64,000 nt of DNA from Flavobacteriaceae bacterium (GTDB lineage: Bacteria; Bacteroidota; Bacteroidia; Flavobacteriales; Flavobacteriaceae). The stretch spans positions 1-64,000 of the forward strand of contig WUAI01000001.1 in the NCBI GenBank assembly GCA_009827225.1. The letters run 5' to 3'. Positions 50,794 through 59,901 of the stretch are shown piece by piece; within the stretch, counting starts at the first letter, position 1, and each line of letters opens with the position of its first letter. The position numbers were made by a program, and so were the translations under genes. The notes beneath the pieces are model-generated. The model made no database searches. It was not told where the DNA came from and saw only the letters and a list, made by a program, of their open reading frames with translations.

Positions 50794-51927
50794 CTATTTT
50801 CTGAACTTTCGCCCTTTCCAGGAATAGGAGCCAAAAAGACTTAGAAAAACTACCCAGGTGTTGATTAAGGGATAGACCAGGGCACACACCAGATATTTCA
50901 TCAAGGATAGCTTTTTGCGATACATTCCGGCTGTAGAGACTATCACTGCATAATCAATTATAAACTTTGCAAGTATCAGCCCAACGAATGTCCACAGGTG
51001 TTGTGTTATGGTTCGGATTCCTATGAATGCGAATATAAATGCAAGGTTGGTTAAAAAGACAAGTAGCCCTAATAATTTTACTTGCATATTGGGCTGATTA
51101 GACGTTTTTGAGGCCCAGCGTACCCTTTGCGATATAATTTCTCTCAAGGAGTTTTCAGCTTGCGTTTTTACTAAATAATCAGGGGATTTCAAGAAATACA
51201 GGCTTTCAGGATAGCAAGCTCTCACCTTTTCCATAAGGAAGATGTCATCTCCGCTGGCGAGCTGATTATTGTCCTTATAACCCTCCACTTCCTGAAATAC
51301 ATGTCTCGAATACGCCATATTTGCCCCGTTGCAGATGAGAGGGTGACGTCTTGAAAAACCCGCCAATGTGAGGGCCTGCAAACTGAGTCCGTCAAGAAAT
51401 TGAAAATAGTTTTCCAAAGGTCCTGATTCGGGATAAATGATCGGTCCGAAAACCATTTTTGGTTTGTTTTCAACGATACAGCTGTTTAATAATGTAAGCC
51501 AGTCTTGCGGGACCGAGCAATCGGCGTCGGTGGCGACCATCCAATCGTTACTCGCCCGATCGTTGGCAAGGGTAATGGCATCTTTCTTTGGAGACCCAGA
51601 AAAACGATGATTCTCCAGTACCTTCCAGCTTTTATGATCTTCCGGGCGATCTCTAAGGAAGGTTTCGATAACCGCTAAGGAATTATCGTTAGATTCATCA
51701 TTAACCAATATGATTTCAAAAAGGTCATTCGGATAGTCGATATCGGCAAGACTTGACAGAAGGTTTGGTAAATTTTCCGCTTCATTTCTGAATGGGACTA
51801 CAATCGAAAAAGTAGTTTGGGGAGGAGAAATTTCCGAAGTAAAAAAAGGCATTTTAATAGCATCGACCCATACCCGGATCATCACGGTGAAGTATAGGAG
51901 AAAAACGATACCAATAAAATAGATCAC
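50794..51927 (-). CDS. family 2 glycosyltransferase, membrane
   Basis: A 377-residue inner-membrane enzyme. An N-terminal helix precedes a GT-A domain with FSIVVPFRNEAENLPNLL, EIILVNDESNDNS, the metal-binding ATDADCSVPQDW and GDDIFLMEKV. Three C-terminal helices follow. It would add sugars to a lipid or polymer at the cytoplasmic face. Donor and acceptor are unknown. It overlaps the preceding LPG-synthase-like gene by 4 bases, so the two probably work together. Confidence 0.88.
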   Translation of the reverse strand: MIYFIGIVFLLYFTVMIRVWVDAIKMPFFTSEISPPQTTFSIVVPFRNEAENLPNLLSSLADIDYPNDLFEIILVNDESNDNSLAVIETFLRDRPEDHKSWKVLENHRFSGSPKKDAITLANDRASNDWMVATDADCSVPQDWLTLLNSCIVENKPKMVFGPIIYPESGPLENYFQFLDGLSLQALTLAGFSRRHPLICNGANMAYSRHVFQEVEGYKDNNQLASGDDIFLMEKVRACYPESLYFLKSPDYLVKTQAENSLREIISQRVRWASKTSNQPNMQVKLLGLLVFLTNLAFIFAFIGIRTITQHLWTFVGLILAKFIIDYAVIVSTAGMYRKKLSLMKYLVCALVYPLINTWVVFLSLFGSYSWKGRKFRK

Positions 51928-52871
51928 TGCTTAGGCGGTTGATAGGTTATCACATAGTAGCCACCCCATAAAGCCGGGAGTACAAAGTTGAGGAGCCACA
52001 TACTAAGCACCGTGCATAATACCGGCCAATGATGGATTCCAAACATGGAAAACAACCATACGGCAATACCGCCGCGAACGGCCACATCCAGAAGTAGCAC
52101 AGTGGGGGCTACTGAGACCAATAGATACATAGCCGTGATTACAGGGTACAAAACGAGGAAATTCTGTTCGACACCAAAAAATTTCAGCAGCAAAAAGAAT
52201 AGAATCGAAAAGACGGTATATCGTATCATTGAATAAACGACCAACGACATTTTCACCCTTTGCGGCAGTCCTTTAAGGTAGGTAATAATCCTTTCGAAAG
52301 TCAATCCTTTAAAAACCAGGCGACGTTTTCTGAAATAAAACACAACTATGGTAATGCTAAGCAGGATCAATATCCCCAGAAAGACATTGATACCTGAAAA
52401 CTGCATATCCGTTGTAAGTACAAGATATACGAGGCCTGGAATCCCAAACAGTAGCGTCATGAATAGTTGCATCATATTCGAGTATAGATTCAGCGTCAAG
52501 ATCTTTTTCCTTTGGGATTTTGGAAAGTACATAGACTTAGCGCCATATTCTCCAACTTTAAAAGGTGTGATTATGCCTGCAAAAAGAGCAGAAAGGCATT
52601 GCCTTATTGCTTCTGAAAGGGATAGATTGGTGATGATGCTCGTAAGGGATTTCCATTTCAGGATCTCAAAGAACCAGTTTACGGCGGCCATGAACAGAAA
52701 CAGTAATATCCAGTTCAAGTTATCGGTAGGAACAGATTCAAGGAATGCCGAAAAGGAAATACTGTCATTCCCCGTAAGTTTAAGGTAGATATAGATCAAT
52801 GTTGCCGCAAGCACCAAAACTTTTAGGGCAATCAAGCCATATTGCTTAGATTTGTGGGAAAGGGCTAACAT
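51924..52871 (-). CDS. lysylphosphatidylglycerol synthase TM-region-like protein
   Basis: A 315-residue protein with about eight transmembrane helices (UPF0104/LPG_synthase_TM family). WILLFLFMAAVNWFFEILKWK and LSALFAGIITPFKVGEYGAKSM match the family. It lacks the aminoacyl-transfer domain of MprF, so it probably serves as a flippase or a partner of the adjacent GT2. It overlaps the GT2 gene by 4 bases and is divergent from ruvC with a 33-base gap. Confidence 0.83.
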   Translation of the reverse strand: MLALSHKSKQYGLIALKVLVLAATLIYIYLKLTGNDSISFSAFLESVPTDNLNWILLFLFMAAVNWFFEILKWKSLTSIITNLSLSEAIRQCLSALFAGIITPFKVGEYGAKSMYFPKSQRKKILTLNLYSNMMQLFMTLLFGIPGLVYLVLTTDMQFSGINVFLGILILLSITIVVFYFRKRRLVFKGLTFERIITYLKGLPQRVKMSLVVYSMIRYTVFSILFFLLLKFFGVEQNFLVLYPVITAMYLLVSVAPTVLLLDVAVRGGIAVWLFSMFGIHHWPVLCTVLSMWLLNFVLPALWGGYYVITYQPPKQ

Positions 52872-52904
52872 AGTAAGCTAAAATACAATATCTTTTTAGA
52901 GGGA

Positions 52905-53456
52905 ATGGCTTCAGAAAAAATCATATTGGGAATAGACCCGGGAACCACAATCATGGGTTTTGGTTTGATCAAAGTGGTTGGGAAGCAAATGCAATTCCTC
53001 CAATTGAACGAATTGAAGCTCTCCAAATATGATGACCATTACCTCCGATTGAAGCATATTTTTGAAAGGACAGTAGAACTCATCGATACTTTCCACCCGG
53101 ACGAGATCGCCATTGAAGCTCCTTTCTTTGGGAAAAATGTTCAATCGATGCTGAAACTGGGAAGAGCACAGGGTGTTGCCATGGCAGCAGGGTTGTCACG
53201 ACAGGTACCCATCACCGAATATTCTCCGAAAAAGATTAAAATGGCGATTACCGGAAATGGAAACGCCAGTAAGGAGCAGGTTGCGAAAATGCTTCAAAGT
53301 ATCCTTGGTTTGAAAGAGCTACCCAAAAATCTGGATAGTACCGACGGACTAGCGGCAGCCGTATGTCACTTCTATAATGCGGGCCAAGTTCAAGCCGGCA
53401 AGAGTTATACCGGCTGGGCCGCTTTTGTAAAACAAAATGAAGATCGCGTCGAGTAA
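52905..53456 (+). CDS. ruvC: crossover junction endodeoxyribonuclease RuvC
   Basis: A 183-residue Holliday-junction resolvase. The four catalytic acids are present: Asp11 (GIDPGT), Glu71 (IEAPFF), Asp144 and Asp147 (NLDSTDGLAAAVCH). It acts as a dimer with RuvAB at the end of recombinational repair. Length is normal. The DUF3667 gene follows after 3 bases. Confidence 0.95.
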   Translation: MASEKIILGIDPGTTIMGFGLIKVVGKQMQFLQLNELKLSKYDDHYLRLKHIFERTVELIDTFHPDEIAIEAPFFGKNVQSMLKLGRAQGVAMAAGLSRQVPITEYSPKKIKMAITGNGNASKEQVAKMLQSILGLKELPKNLDSTDGLAAAVCHFYNAGQVQAGKSYTGWAAFVKQNEDRVE

Positions 53457-53459
53457 AAA

Positions 53460-54194
53460 TTGGAAACGGAGACTACATACTGCAAGAACTGTGATGCGGT
53501 TATTGACGGACCTTTTTGTAAGAATTGTGGGCAACGCACCAAGGTGTACAAGGTGTCTTTCCGGGATACCTTCGATGATTTAGCCGCTTCCCTGTTTTCA
53601 ATCGAGGCGCCATTGTGGAAAACGATTAAGTTATTGTTCATAAAGCCCGGACTGATCTTACGCGATTACCTGGCGGGCCGCCGAAAGAGGTACTACAAGC
53701 CGGTTACTTTTTTTATCCTTACCACCTTTGTGTATCTCTTACTTAGAAATCTTATCGGATTTGATCCATTTAATGACTCTACTATTGTGGCAGAAGATTC
53801 TTCCGCATCGCAATTGCTTACCAAAGCAAGGAATTTTATGTTGCTGAATATCGATAAGCTTTTGTTCGTTTTTGTATTTACACTCGCCCTTTGGTTAAAA
53901 TTGTTTTTCTACCGAAAAAGATCGTTTGCGGAATTTATTGCCATAAGTTTTTATTTACTCGGCGTCTATACCATCTTGGTCACCATGAATATGTTTTATA
54001 TCCAATATTTTGGAGAGATGCAATTCCTGGGAATGCTGGCTATGGGTGTTTATTTTATCTATGCCATGGTAAGTTTCTTCGATCGGCGACTATTCCTGGT
54101 GGCCATAAAGTCTGTTTTCGTCTATTTGTTTGCGGTCCTGAGTTATATGATCGTTGCCTTTGGAATTTCTTATCTCATCGTAGCATTTCTATAA
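53460..54194 (+). CDS. DUF3667 membrane protein (TTG start)
   Basis: 244 residues. An N-terminal zinc-ribbon (YCKNCDAVIDGPFCKNCGQ, two CxxC pairs) is followed by VSFRDTFDDLAASLFSIEAPLWKT and about five transmembrane helices, the DUF3667 layout. The start is TTG at 53460, three bases after the ruvC stop. The next ATG would lose the zinc ribbon. It abuts hemW with no gap. Function unknown, but the family is common in Bacteroidota. Confidence 0.85.
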   Translation: METETTYCKNCDAVIDGPFCKNCGQRTKVYKVSFRDTFDDLAASLFSIEAPLWKTIKLLFIKPGLILRDYLAGRRKRYYKPVTFFILTTFVYLLLRNLIGFDPFNDSTIVAEDSSASQLLTKARNFMLLNIDKLLFVFVFTLALWLKLFFYRKRSFAEFIAISFYLLGVYTILVTMNMFYIQYFGEMQFLGMLAMGVYFIYAMVSFFDRRLFLVAIKSVFVYLFAVLSYMIVAFGISYLIVAFL

Positions 54195-55340
54195 ATGGCA
54201 GGCATCTACTTACATATTCCCTTTTGCAAGCAGGCCTGTCACTACTGTGACTTTCACTTTTCTACTTCATTGAAAAAAAAGGACGAAATGGTTAAGGCGA
54301 TTTGTACCGAACTGGCACTTCGAAAAAATGAGCTGAATCAAACTGTGAGCACCATATATTTCGGAGGAGGCACTCCAAGCTTATTAACTTCTGAGGATTT
54401 AGATCGAATATTTCAGGCCATTCATGCTAATTTCAGCGTGGTGCCCGATCCCGAGATAACCTTGGAAGCAAATCCGGATGACCTTTCCGAAGAAAAAATC
54501 AGGGAACTGGCTGAAAGTCCGATAAATCGGTTAAGTATCGGAGTTCAATCTTTTTTTGAATCGGATCTGAAATTGATGAATAGAGCACACAATGCGAGTG
54601 AGGCCATAGAATGCATTAAACTGGCACAAAAGTATTTCGAAAACATTAGTATGGATCTCATCTATGGAATTCCTGGGATGAGCCGCGAACGGTGGATTGC
54701 AAATCTTGAAAAGACATTCGAACTCGACGTGCCACACCTTTCCTGCTATGCACTCACGGTGGAACCCAATACGGCACTTCACCATTTTATTGAAAAAGGG
54801 GTGGTAGCACCGGTGGAGGATGAACTGGCGATGGAACATCATCAGATTTTGTTGGATCGAACCGAAGAACAAGGTTATGACAACTATGAATTCTCCAACT
54901 TCGGAAAGCAAGGCTTTTTCTCTAAGAACAATATGGCATACTGGGAAGGAGAACCTTATTTGGGGATTGGCCCTTCTTCGCATAGTTTCGACGGAAAAAC
55001 TCGTAGTTGGAATGTGGCCAATAATTCCATTTACATAAAATGCATCGAAGAAGCGAGTCTGCCTCTTGAACGGGAGACGTTAACCCGCAAAGACCAGTAT
55101 AACGAATACGTGATGACTCGCCTGCGTACTTCCAAGGGAATTCAGCTACAGGAAATACGGCAAAAATTTGGGGATGCCTACCTGGAATATCTGTTGAATC
55201 AGGCAAAAACTCATATTGCTGAACATAGATTGTATTACGACGAGGAAGTACTTCGGGTAACAAAAAAAGGAAAGTTTTTAAGCGACGGAATTGCTTCCGA
55301 CCTGTTTTTACTTAATTTAGAAGACCCAACAGACTTGTGA
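54195..55340 (+). CDS. hemW: radical SAM haem chaperone HemW
   Basis: A 381-residue protein starting GIYLHIPFCKQACHYCDFHF with the radical-SAM cysteines Cys11, Cys15 and Cys18 (CX3CX2C). FGGGTPSLL and SIGVQSFFESDLKLMNRAHN are typical HemW motifs, and the HemW C-terminal domain is present. HemW inserts haem into respiratory enzymes. It is often misnamed coproporphyrinogen III oxidase (HemN), but it lacks the extra HemN cysteine next to the cluster motif. Its stop overlaps the next gene by GTGA. Confidence 0.92.
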   Translation: MAGIYLHIPFCKQACHYCDFHFSTSLKKKDEMVKAICTELALRKNELNQTVSTIYFGGGTPSLLTSEDLDRIFQAIHANFSVVPDPEITLEANPDDLSEEKIRELAESPINRLSIGVQSFFESDLKLMNRAHNASEAIECIKLAQKYFENISMDLIYGIPGMSRERWIANLEKTFELDVPHLSCYALTVEPNTALHHFIEKGVVAPVEDELAMEHHQILLDRTEEQGYDNYEFSNFGKQGFFSKNNMAYWEGEPYLGIGPSSHSFDGKTRSWNVANNSIYIKCIEEASLPLERETLTRKDQYNEYVMTRLRTSKGIQLQEIRQKFGDAYLEYLLNQAKTHIAEHRLYYDEEVLRVTKKGKFLSDGIASDLFLLNLEDPTDL

Positions 55341-56083
55341 AAGCTAAAATATCCATACGTGGTAAGAAGTATAAGGTGGATCTTTCCCGGCCTTACGATA
55401 TTTCTATACCTCTTAAAGCTTCCAAGGACAATCCCTTGGCATGGTATTTAAAACCGGCCGAGATCACACCCGTTGAGGTGGAAGACTGGGTGGGAAGCGT
55501 GAAAGAAGGAGCTGCAGTCAATTTTTACAATATTTGGTTCAATCCGCACGCCCATGGAACCCATACCGAATGCCTGGGTCATATCTCAGCCGATTTTCAC
55601 TCTGTAAACGACTCTTTAAGACAGTATTTTTTTTCTGCGGAATTGGTATCGGTTGCACCTGAAACCCGGGGTGATGATCAGGTAATTACATTGAATCAAT
55701 TAAAAGAATTATTAGGGGGAAAGAGTCCGGAAGCTTTGATCATCCGAACCTTACCCAATTCGTCGGACAAACTGTTCAAGGATTATTCCAATACCAATTG
55801 GCCCCACCTGGAAGCTCCGGCCGCTGAATACCTGAAGGATTTGGGCGTGGACCATTTGTTGATCGACCTCCCGTCCGTGGACAAAGAAAAGGATGATGGG
55901 GAATTACTGGCACATCGGGCTTTTTGGAATTTTCCAGATAAACCAAGAATGCATGCAACCATTACCGAATTTGTGTACGTCAAGGATGAAGTAAAAGATG
56001 GAAGTTATTTATTGAGTCTGCAGGTAGCCCCTTTTCATAACGATGCGGCGCCAAGCCGACCTGTGTTATATAAAATCAAATAA
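55337..56083 (+). CDS. cyclase-family hydrolase (kynurenine-formamidase-like)
   Basis: 248 residues with a GTG start overlapping the hemW stop by 4 bases. The metal-binding motif HAHGTHTECLGH near residue 71 is the HxGTHxDxPxH-type signature of the cyclase/KynB family. DISIPLKASKDNPLAWYLKP is the N-terminal pattern. It probably hydrolyses an amide or ester in the cytoplasm. The substrate is not determined. DUF4260 follows 2 bases later. Confidence 0.85.
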   Translation: MKAKISIRGKKYKVDLSRPYDISIPLKASKDNPLAWYLKPAEITPVEVEDWVGSVKEGAAVNFYNIWFNPHAHGTHTECLGHISADFHSVNDSLRQYFFSAELVSVAPETRGDDQVITLNQLKELLGGKSPEALIIRTLPNSSDKLFKDYSNTNWPHLEAPAAEYLKDLGVDHLLIDLPSVDKEKDDGELLAHRAFWNFPDKPRMHATITEFVYVKDEVKDGSYLLSLQVAPFHNDAAPSRPVLYKIK

Positions 56084-56085
56084 TT

Positions 56086-56439
56086 ATGAAGAACATTTTG
56101 AAACTGGAAGAATTAGCCCAGCTGCTTTTGGGAATCTTTGCTTTTTCCATGCTGGATTATTCATGGTGGATGTTCGTTGCGCTTTTCCTCGCACCCGATA
56201 TTGGAATGTTAGGATACCTGGTGAATTCCAAAATTGGAGCTTTCACCTACAATATTTTTCATCATAAAGGGATTGCCATCGCCTGTGCTGCCATGGGATA
56301 TTATTTAGGTTCAGAATTATGGATTTTTATAGGGATCCTGCTTTTTTCCCATGCGGCTTTTGATCGAATGCTGGGTTATGGTTTGAAATTTGAGGATAGT
56401 TTTAAAAATACCCATCTCGGTAAAGTGGGGAAATCGTAA
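56086..56439 (+). CDS. DUF4260 membrane protein
   Basis: A 117-residue protein with about three helices. LEELAQLLLGIFAFSMLDYSWW, FLAPDIGMLGYL and HAAFDRMLGYGLKFEDSFKNTHLG are family hallmarks. Function unknown. It abuts the transglutaminase gene. Confidence 0.88.
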   Translation: MKNILKLEELAQLLLGIFAFSMLDYSWWMFVALFLAPDIGMLGYLVNSKIGAFTYNIFHHKGIAIACAAMGYYLGSELWIFIGILLFSHAAFDRMLGYGLKFEDSFKNTHLGKVGKS

Positions 56440-57387
56440 ATGAACCTAATACTCGCATATAGGAAATGTTTAAAATGGGTGGTATTCCTTATCCTTGGAA
56501 CAGTCTACGCCCAGGACTACGAGCGAGTGGATGCGACTATTCAGTTATATCCGGATCGTTTCAATTCGGCCGAAGAACTATCTCGATTTATCACGCGTGA
56601 CTTCTCTACAGAAGAAGATAAAGTACGCGCCATTTATGGTTGGATCATACAAAATGTAGCCTACGATCCGGAAGAATACAAGAAATTCAATTATAATTTT
56701 AAGAACTTCAGGGAACGAAACCAAAAAGAAGAGAAGACCCGTGAAAAGGTGATCATAAGAACCCTTCAACATGGAGTTGCGGTTTGTGAAGGATATGCAA
56801 TGTTATTTGAACGCCTTTGCGAGTTGCAGGGGATTTCAAACTACCTGGTTCGCGGGGATATCAAATCAAATTTTAACGATATCGAGCGGCCTTTTAAAAA
56901 CTCGCATATGTGGAATGTGGCTATCATCGATGGGGAAAGTTTTCTGTTCGATCCCACCTGGGGAGCCGGGAAATATCGTGAAAAGTTTGTAAAAGAGCCT
57001 TCCTATTATTACTACAAAACACCCCCTGAGCAAATGATAAAGTCACATTTTCCTCAGCTGCAGGAGGATACGTTTCTTTTGGAAAATATGTCTCGGGAAG
57101 AATTCTCGAAATTACCTTTGGTCATTCATCCCGATCTTACTTTGAAGGATCTTGTTTCACCTTCGGACGGAGTGATTTCTTCCTTTTCGGAATCAGGAGA
57201 AGTGGAGTTTGAGGTGCGCTCCGACGCGCCCGGGGAAATGACCTATACCTTCGGAAATGAACGACAGGAACTTGAATTTGAAGCAGAAAACGGGTCTTTG
57301 AAGTTTCGAGTCCCTATTGAATTAGGCAGCTCTATTTTGTTGGTGTATTTCGACGATCAACCGGCACTCGGTTTTAAAATAAAGTAA
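56440..57387 (+). CDS. exported transglutaminase-like protein
   Basis: 315 residues, with an N-terminal hydrophobic signal ending VYAQD. The transglutaminase-core triad is visible: Cys in GVAVCEGYAMLFERLC, His in NSHMWNVAIIDG and Asp in FLFDPTWGAG. A C-terminal ~90-residue beta domain follows. Such proteins are periplasmic cysteine peptidases or crosslinkers in Bacteroidota. The specific reaction is unknown. One base separates it from the next gene, so it lies in a compact operon starting at ruvC. Confidence 0.83.
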   Translation: MNLILAYRKCLKWVVFLILGTVYAQDYERVDATIQLYPDRFNSAEELSRFITRDFSTEEDKVRAIYGWIIQNVAYDPEEYKKFNYNFKNFRERNQKEEKTREKVIIRTLQHGVAVCEGYAMLFERLCELQGISNYLVRGDIKSNFNDIERPFKNSHMWNVAIIDGESFLFDPTWGAGKYREKFVKEPSYYYYKTPPEQMIKSHFPQLQEDTFLLENMSREEFSKLPLVIHPDLTLKDLVSPSDGVISSFSESGEVEFEVRSDAPGEMTYTFGNERQELEFEAENGSLKFRVPIELGSSILLVYFDDQPALGFKIK

Positions 57388-57388
57388 C

Positions 57389-57748
57389 ATGAACATTGAA
57401 GAATTTCGGGATTATTGTTTGGCAAAAAAAGGAGTGACGGAGTCCTTTCCCTTTGATGAAGTGACCCTGGTTTTTAAGGTGATGAATAAAATGTTTGCCC
57501 TCACAGGTTTAGAGCGAACACCATCCCAGGCCAACCTGAAATGCGATCCCGAACGTTCGATGGAACTTAGGGAAGAATACGACGGAGAAATCATCCCCGG
57601 CTACCATATGAACAAGCATCATTGGAACACCGTGATGTTAGAAGGCAATGTCCCTAGAGATCTCATCCTGGAACTCATCGATCATTCGTACGACCTTATA
57701 GTAAATTCCTTGCCCAAAAAGGTTCACAAAGAGTGGGAAGAGTTATAA
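57389..57748 (+). CDS. MmcQ/YjbR-family protein
   Basis: 119 residues, full family length. FRDYCLAKKGVTESFPFDEVTLVFKV and GYHMNKHHWNTVMLEGNVP are the MmcQ/YjbR (CyaY-like fold) signatures. Proposed DNA-binding, but no clear function. Last gene of the ruvC-hemW strand run, sharing 6 bases with the convergent AraC gene. Confidence 0.88.
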   Translation: MNIEEFRDYCLAKKGVTESFPFDEVTLVFKVMNKMFALTGLERTPSQANLKCDPERSMELREEYDGEIIPGYHMNKHHWNTVMLEGNVPRDLILELIDHSYDLIVNSLPKKVHKEWEEL

Positions 57749-58591
57749 TGGGAGGTTTTGTCGGTATTGCTTGGGCGTACAGTTTTTCCGAAGTTTAAAT
57801 ATCCTATTGAAATTAGAGAGGTTTTGGAATCCACTGTTCTCAGCAACTTCAGCAATGGACATATCGGATCTGGTGGTAAGTAAACGAACCGCCTCTGCAA
57901 TTCGTATCTCGTTCAGGAAAGCCACATAACTTTTCCGGGTTCGTTTCTTAAAATATTTGCAAAAAGCATTTTTCGTCATGGCAGCGCGATCTGCCACTTC
58001 TTGCAATTGAATTTTTCTTCGGAAATTTTCTGAGGTAAATTCCATGACAGCCCTCATCCGGCTGGCATCCGTATCGGAATATCGCCTTTCGGAAGGTAGA
58101 TCAGACAGGCTTTCATAAGAGGCGTTTTGAATCCCTTGTAATAATTCCATAAAACGAATGAATCTGTCCAATTTTTTAGCCTTCATAAGGGCGTCAAAGA
58201 TGAAGACCAATTTCTTTGAAGGGCGTTTAACGATGAAGCCGTTTGTAGCCTTTGTGAAAAATCGTCGCAACGACTTAAGTTCTTCTGTCTGAAAGAAGGA
58301 ATCGCCAAAAGATGTTTCCGTAAAGAAAACACTCCACATATGCGAAGGAGTGGGTTGCTGTGTATCGCTTCTGAAAACATGCGGTTGATAGCTGCCCAGA
58401 ACTATTATCTCACCCTTTTGATAAGGCATTACACTGTCGCCGGTAAATAGTGTTCCTTCACCTGAAACGATATAACTGATTTGTATCTCCTCGTGACTAT
58501 GAAGAGAACTATAAAAGGTAACTCCTCGATCTACCTGGAGGATAAGCGCATCTTGTGTAGGCTTCGGAATAGTGAATGGCAATACCTTCAT
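57743..58591 (-). CDS. AraC-family regulator, cupin type
   Basis: The start is set at 58591 (MKVLPFTIPKP). A longer frame starts at 58609. 282 residues: an N-terminal cupin-like sensing domain (HSHEEIQISYIVSGEGTLFTGD) and a C-terminal AraC double HTH (LQEVADRAAMTKNAFCKYFKK; SIAEVAENSGFQNLSNFNRIF). It is divergent from the hydroxyproline cluster with a 126-base gap, so it most likely controls that cluster in response to hydroxyproline or an intermediate. Confidence 0.87.
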   Translation of the reverse strand: MKVLPFTIPKPTQDALILQVDRGVTFYSSLHSHEEIQISYIVSGEGTLFTGDSVMPYQKGEIIVLGSYQPHVFRSDTQQPTPSHMWSVFFTETSFGDSFFQTEELKSLRRFFTKATNGFIVKRPSKKLVFIFDALMKAKKLDRFIRFMELLQGIQNASYESLSDLPSERRYSDTDASRMRAVMEFTSENFRRKIQLQEVADRAAMTKNAFCKYFKKRTRKSYVAFLNEIRIAEAVRLLTTRSDMSIAEVAENSGFQNLSNFNRIFKLRKNCTPKQYRQNLPL

Positions 58592-58621
58592 ATGTATAAA
58601 AATAATCAATTAATTGTATTT

Positions 58622-58700
58622 AATGATAATAATTGGATAATATAGTATCATTTTAGAGTAAATAAGCATTGAACGACCCTGTTAATATGTGCTAGTTTTG
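58622..58700 (+). promoter_or_regulatory. promoter region of hydroxyproline cluster with inverted repeat
   Basis: TAGTTTTG (58693-58700) is a -7 box, 17 bases before the ATG at 58718. TTG at 58669-58671 lies 21 bases upstream. AATGATA (58622-58628) and TATCATT (58646-58652) form a 7-bp inverted repeat with a 17-base spacer, a candidate regulator site. Whether the divergent AraC protein binds here is inference. Confidence 0.5.
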
Positions 58701-58717
58701 AATTAAAATTTTAGAAT

Positions 58718-59632
58718 ATGAAATTTCAATGGAAAGGCGTCATGCCGGCGGTTACCACCAAGTTTACGAACGAGGATACTTTAGATATTCCTTTGTTCGA
58801 ACACAATTTAAAGGCTCAGCTGGATGCTGGTGTTCATGGAATTGTATTGGGAGGAACCTTGGGTGAAGCAAGCACCCTGAGTGAAGAAGAGAAAGGAATT
58901 CTAACCCGAACAGCGGTCAAATACGTGGATGGACAAGTACCGGTGCTTATCAATATTGCGGAGCAAACAACCAGAGGAGCTATAGCTGCCGCCCACAGGG
59001 CAGAAGAAGACGGCGCGTCAGGTCTTATGATGCTACCTCCCATGCGATACAAAGCAGGCGATAGGGAAACGGTTGAATACTTCAAGGCTGTGGCTAATAA
59101 TACTTCATTGCCCATTATGGTTTATAATAATCCTGTAGATTATAAGATTGAGGTGACCCTTCCCATGTTCGATGAACTTCTGAAATGTGACAATATTGAG
59201 GCTGTAAAGGAATCGACACGTGATATTTCTAATGTGACAAGAATTAAAAATAATTTTGGTGATCGCTTAAAAATTATGACCGGCGTGGATACATTGGCCC
59301 TGGAGAGTTTATTGATGGGTGCTGATGGTTGGATCGCAGGGTTGGTATGTGCGTTTCCCGCAGAAACTGTAGCAATCTTCGAATTACAACGCGTAGGAAG
59401 GATCCAGGAAGCCCTGGAGATTTATCGGTGGTTCCTTCCTTTGCTGGAATTGGATATTAACCCTAAATTGGTTCAAAATATTAAACTGGCCGAAGTAGCA
59501 ACCGGTCTGGGATCAGAGACGGTTCGACCTCCCAGGCTTCCCCTGGTAGGGGCTGAAAGAGAACACGTGCTGGAAGTTATAAATAAAGGTTTAAAAACCA
59601 GGCCAAAACTCCCTGCTTATAAGAATTTATAA
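58718..59632 (+). CDS. DHDPS-family lyase, probable pyrroline-4-hydroxy-2-carboxylate deaminase
   Basis: 304 residues. The (beta/alpha)8 aldolase fold of the DapA/NAL family shows the Schiff-base Lys164 (EAVKESTRDI), Tyr136 (VYNNPVD) and the G-G-T-L-G-E substrate loop in place of the G-T-T-G-E of DapA. In the hydroxyproline route it would deaminate and dehydrate pyrroline-4-hydroxy-2-carboxylate to alpha-ketoglutarate semialdehyde. The neighbouring epimerase and dehydrogenase support that reaction over dihydrodipicolinate synthesis. Its stop overlaps the next ATG. Confidence 0.83.
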   Translation: MKFQWKGVMPAVTTKFTNEDTLDIPLFEHNLKAQLDAGVHGIVLGGTLGEASTLSEEEKGILTRTAVKYVDGQVPVLINIAEQTTRGAIAAAHRAEEDGASGLMMLPPMRYKAGDRETVEYFKAVANNTSLPIMVYNNPVDYKIEVTLPMFDELLKCDNIEAVKESTRDISNVTRIKNNFGDRLKIMTGVDTLALESLLMGADGWIAGLVCAFPAETVAIFELQRVGRIQEALEIYRWFLPLLELDINPKLVQNIKLAEVATGLGSETVRPPRLPLVGAEREHVLEVINKGLKTRPKLPAYKNL

Positions 59633-59901
59633 TGTTAGAAATACGACCCACTTGTGAACACTGTAATAAGGACTTGCCGTCTGACTCTAAAGAGGCAATG
59701 ATCTGCACTTTCGAATGTACTTTCTGCGTCACTTGCGTCGAAGAGTTGCTTCTGGGTGTTTGTCCGAATTGCGGAGGTGATTTTCAACCTCGTCCTATTC
59801 GTCCGTCACACCTGCTTGACAAATATCCGGTGTCTCAGACAGTGGTACACAAACCGGTTAATTTAGATGTACATATAAAAAATATCAGTAGCAATGATTA
59901 A
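59632..59901 (+). CDS. DUF1272 small zinc-ribbon-like protein
   Basis: 89 residues starting MLEIRPTCEHCNKDLP. Eight or more Cys in CxxC-type pairs (CEHC, CTFECTFC, CVTC, CPNCGG) fit a DUF1272 treble-clef/zinc-ribbon fold. It overlaps the upstream gene by one base and the downstream dehydrogenase by 8. DUF1272 has no known role. Its position inside the catabolic operon is conserved enough in layout here to suggest co-expression. Confidence 0.85.
   Translation: MLEIRPTCEHCNKDLPSDSKEAMICTFECTFCVTCVEELLLGVCPNCGGDFQPRPIRPSHLLDKYPVSQTVVHKPVNLDVHIKNISSND

Noticed and set aside
54195-55340. Annotation as coproporphyrinogen III oxidase HemN
   Set aside because: The sequence has the HemW start and motifs and lacks the additional cysteine after the radical-SAM triad seen in HemN.
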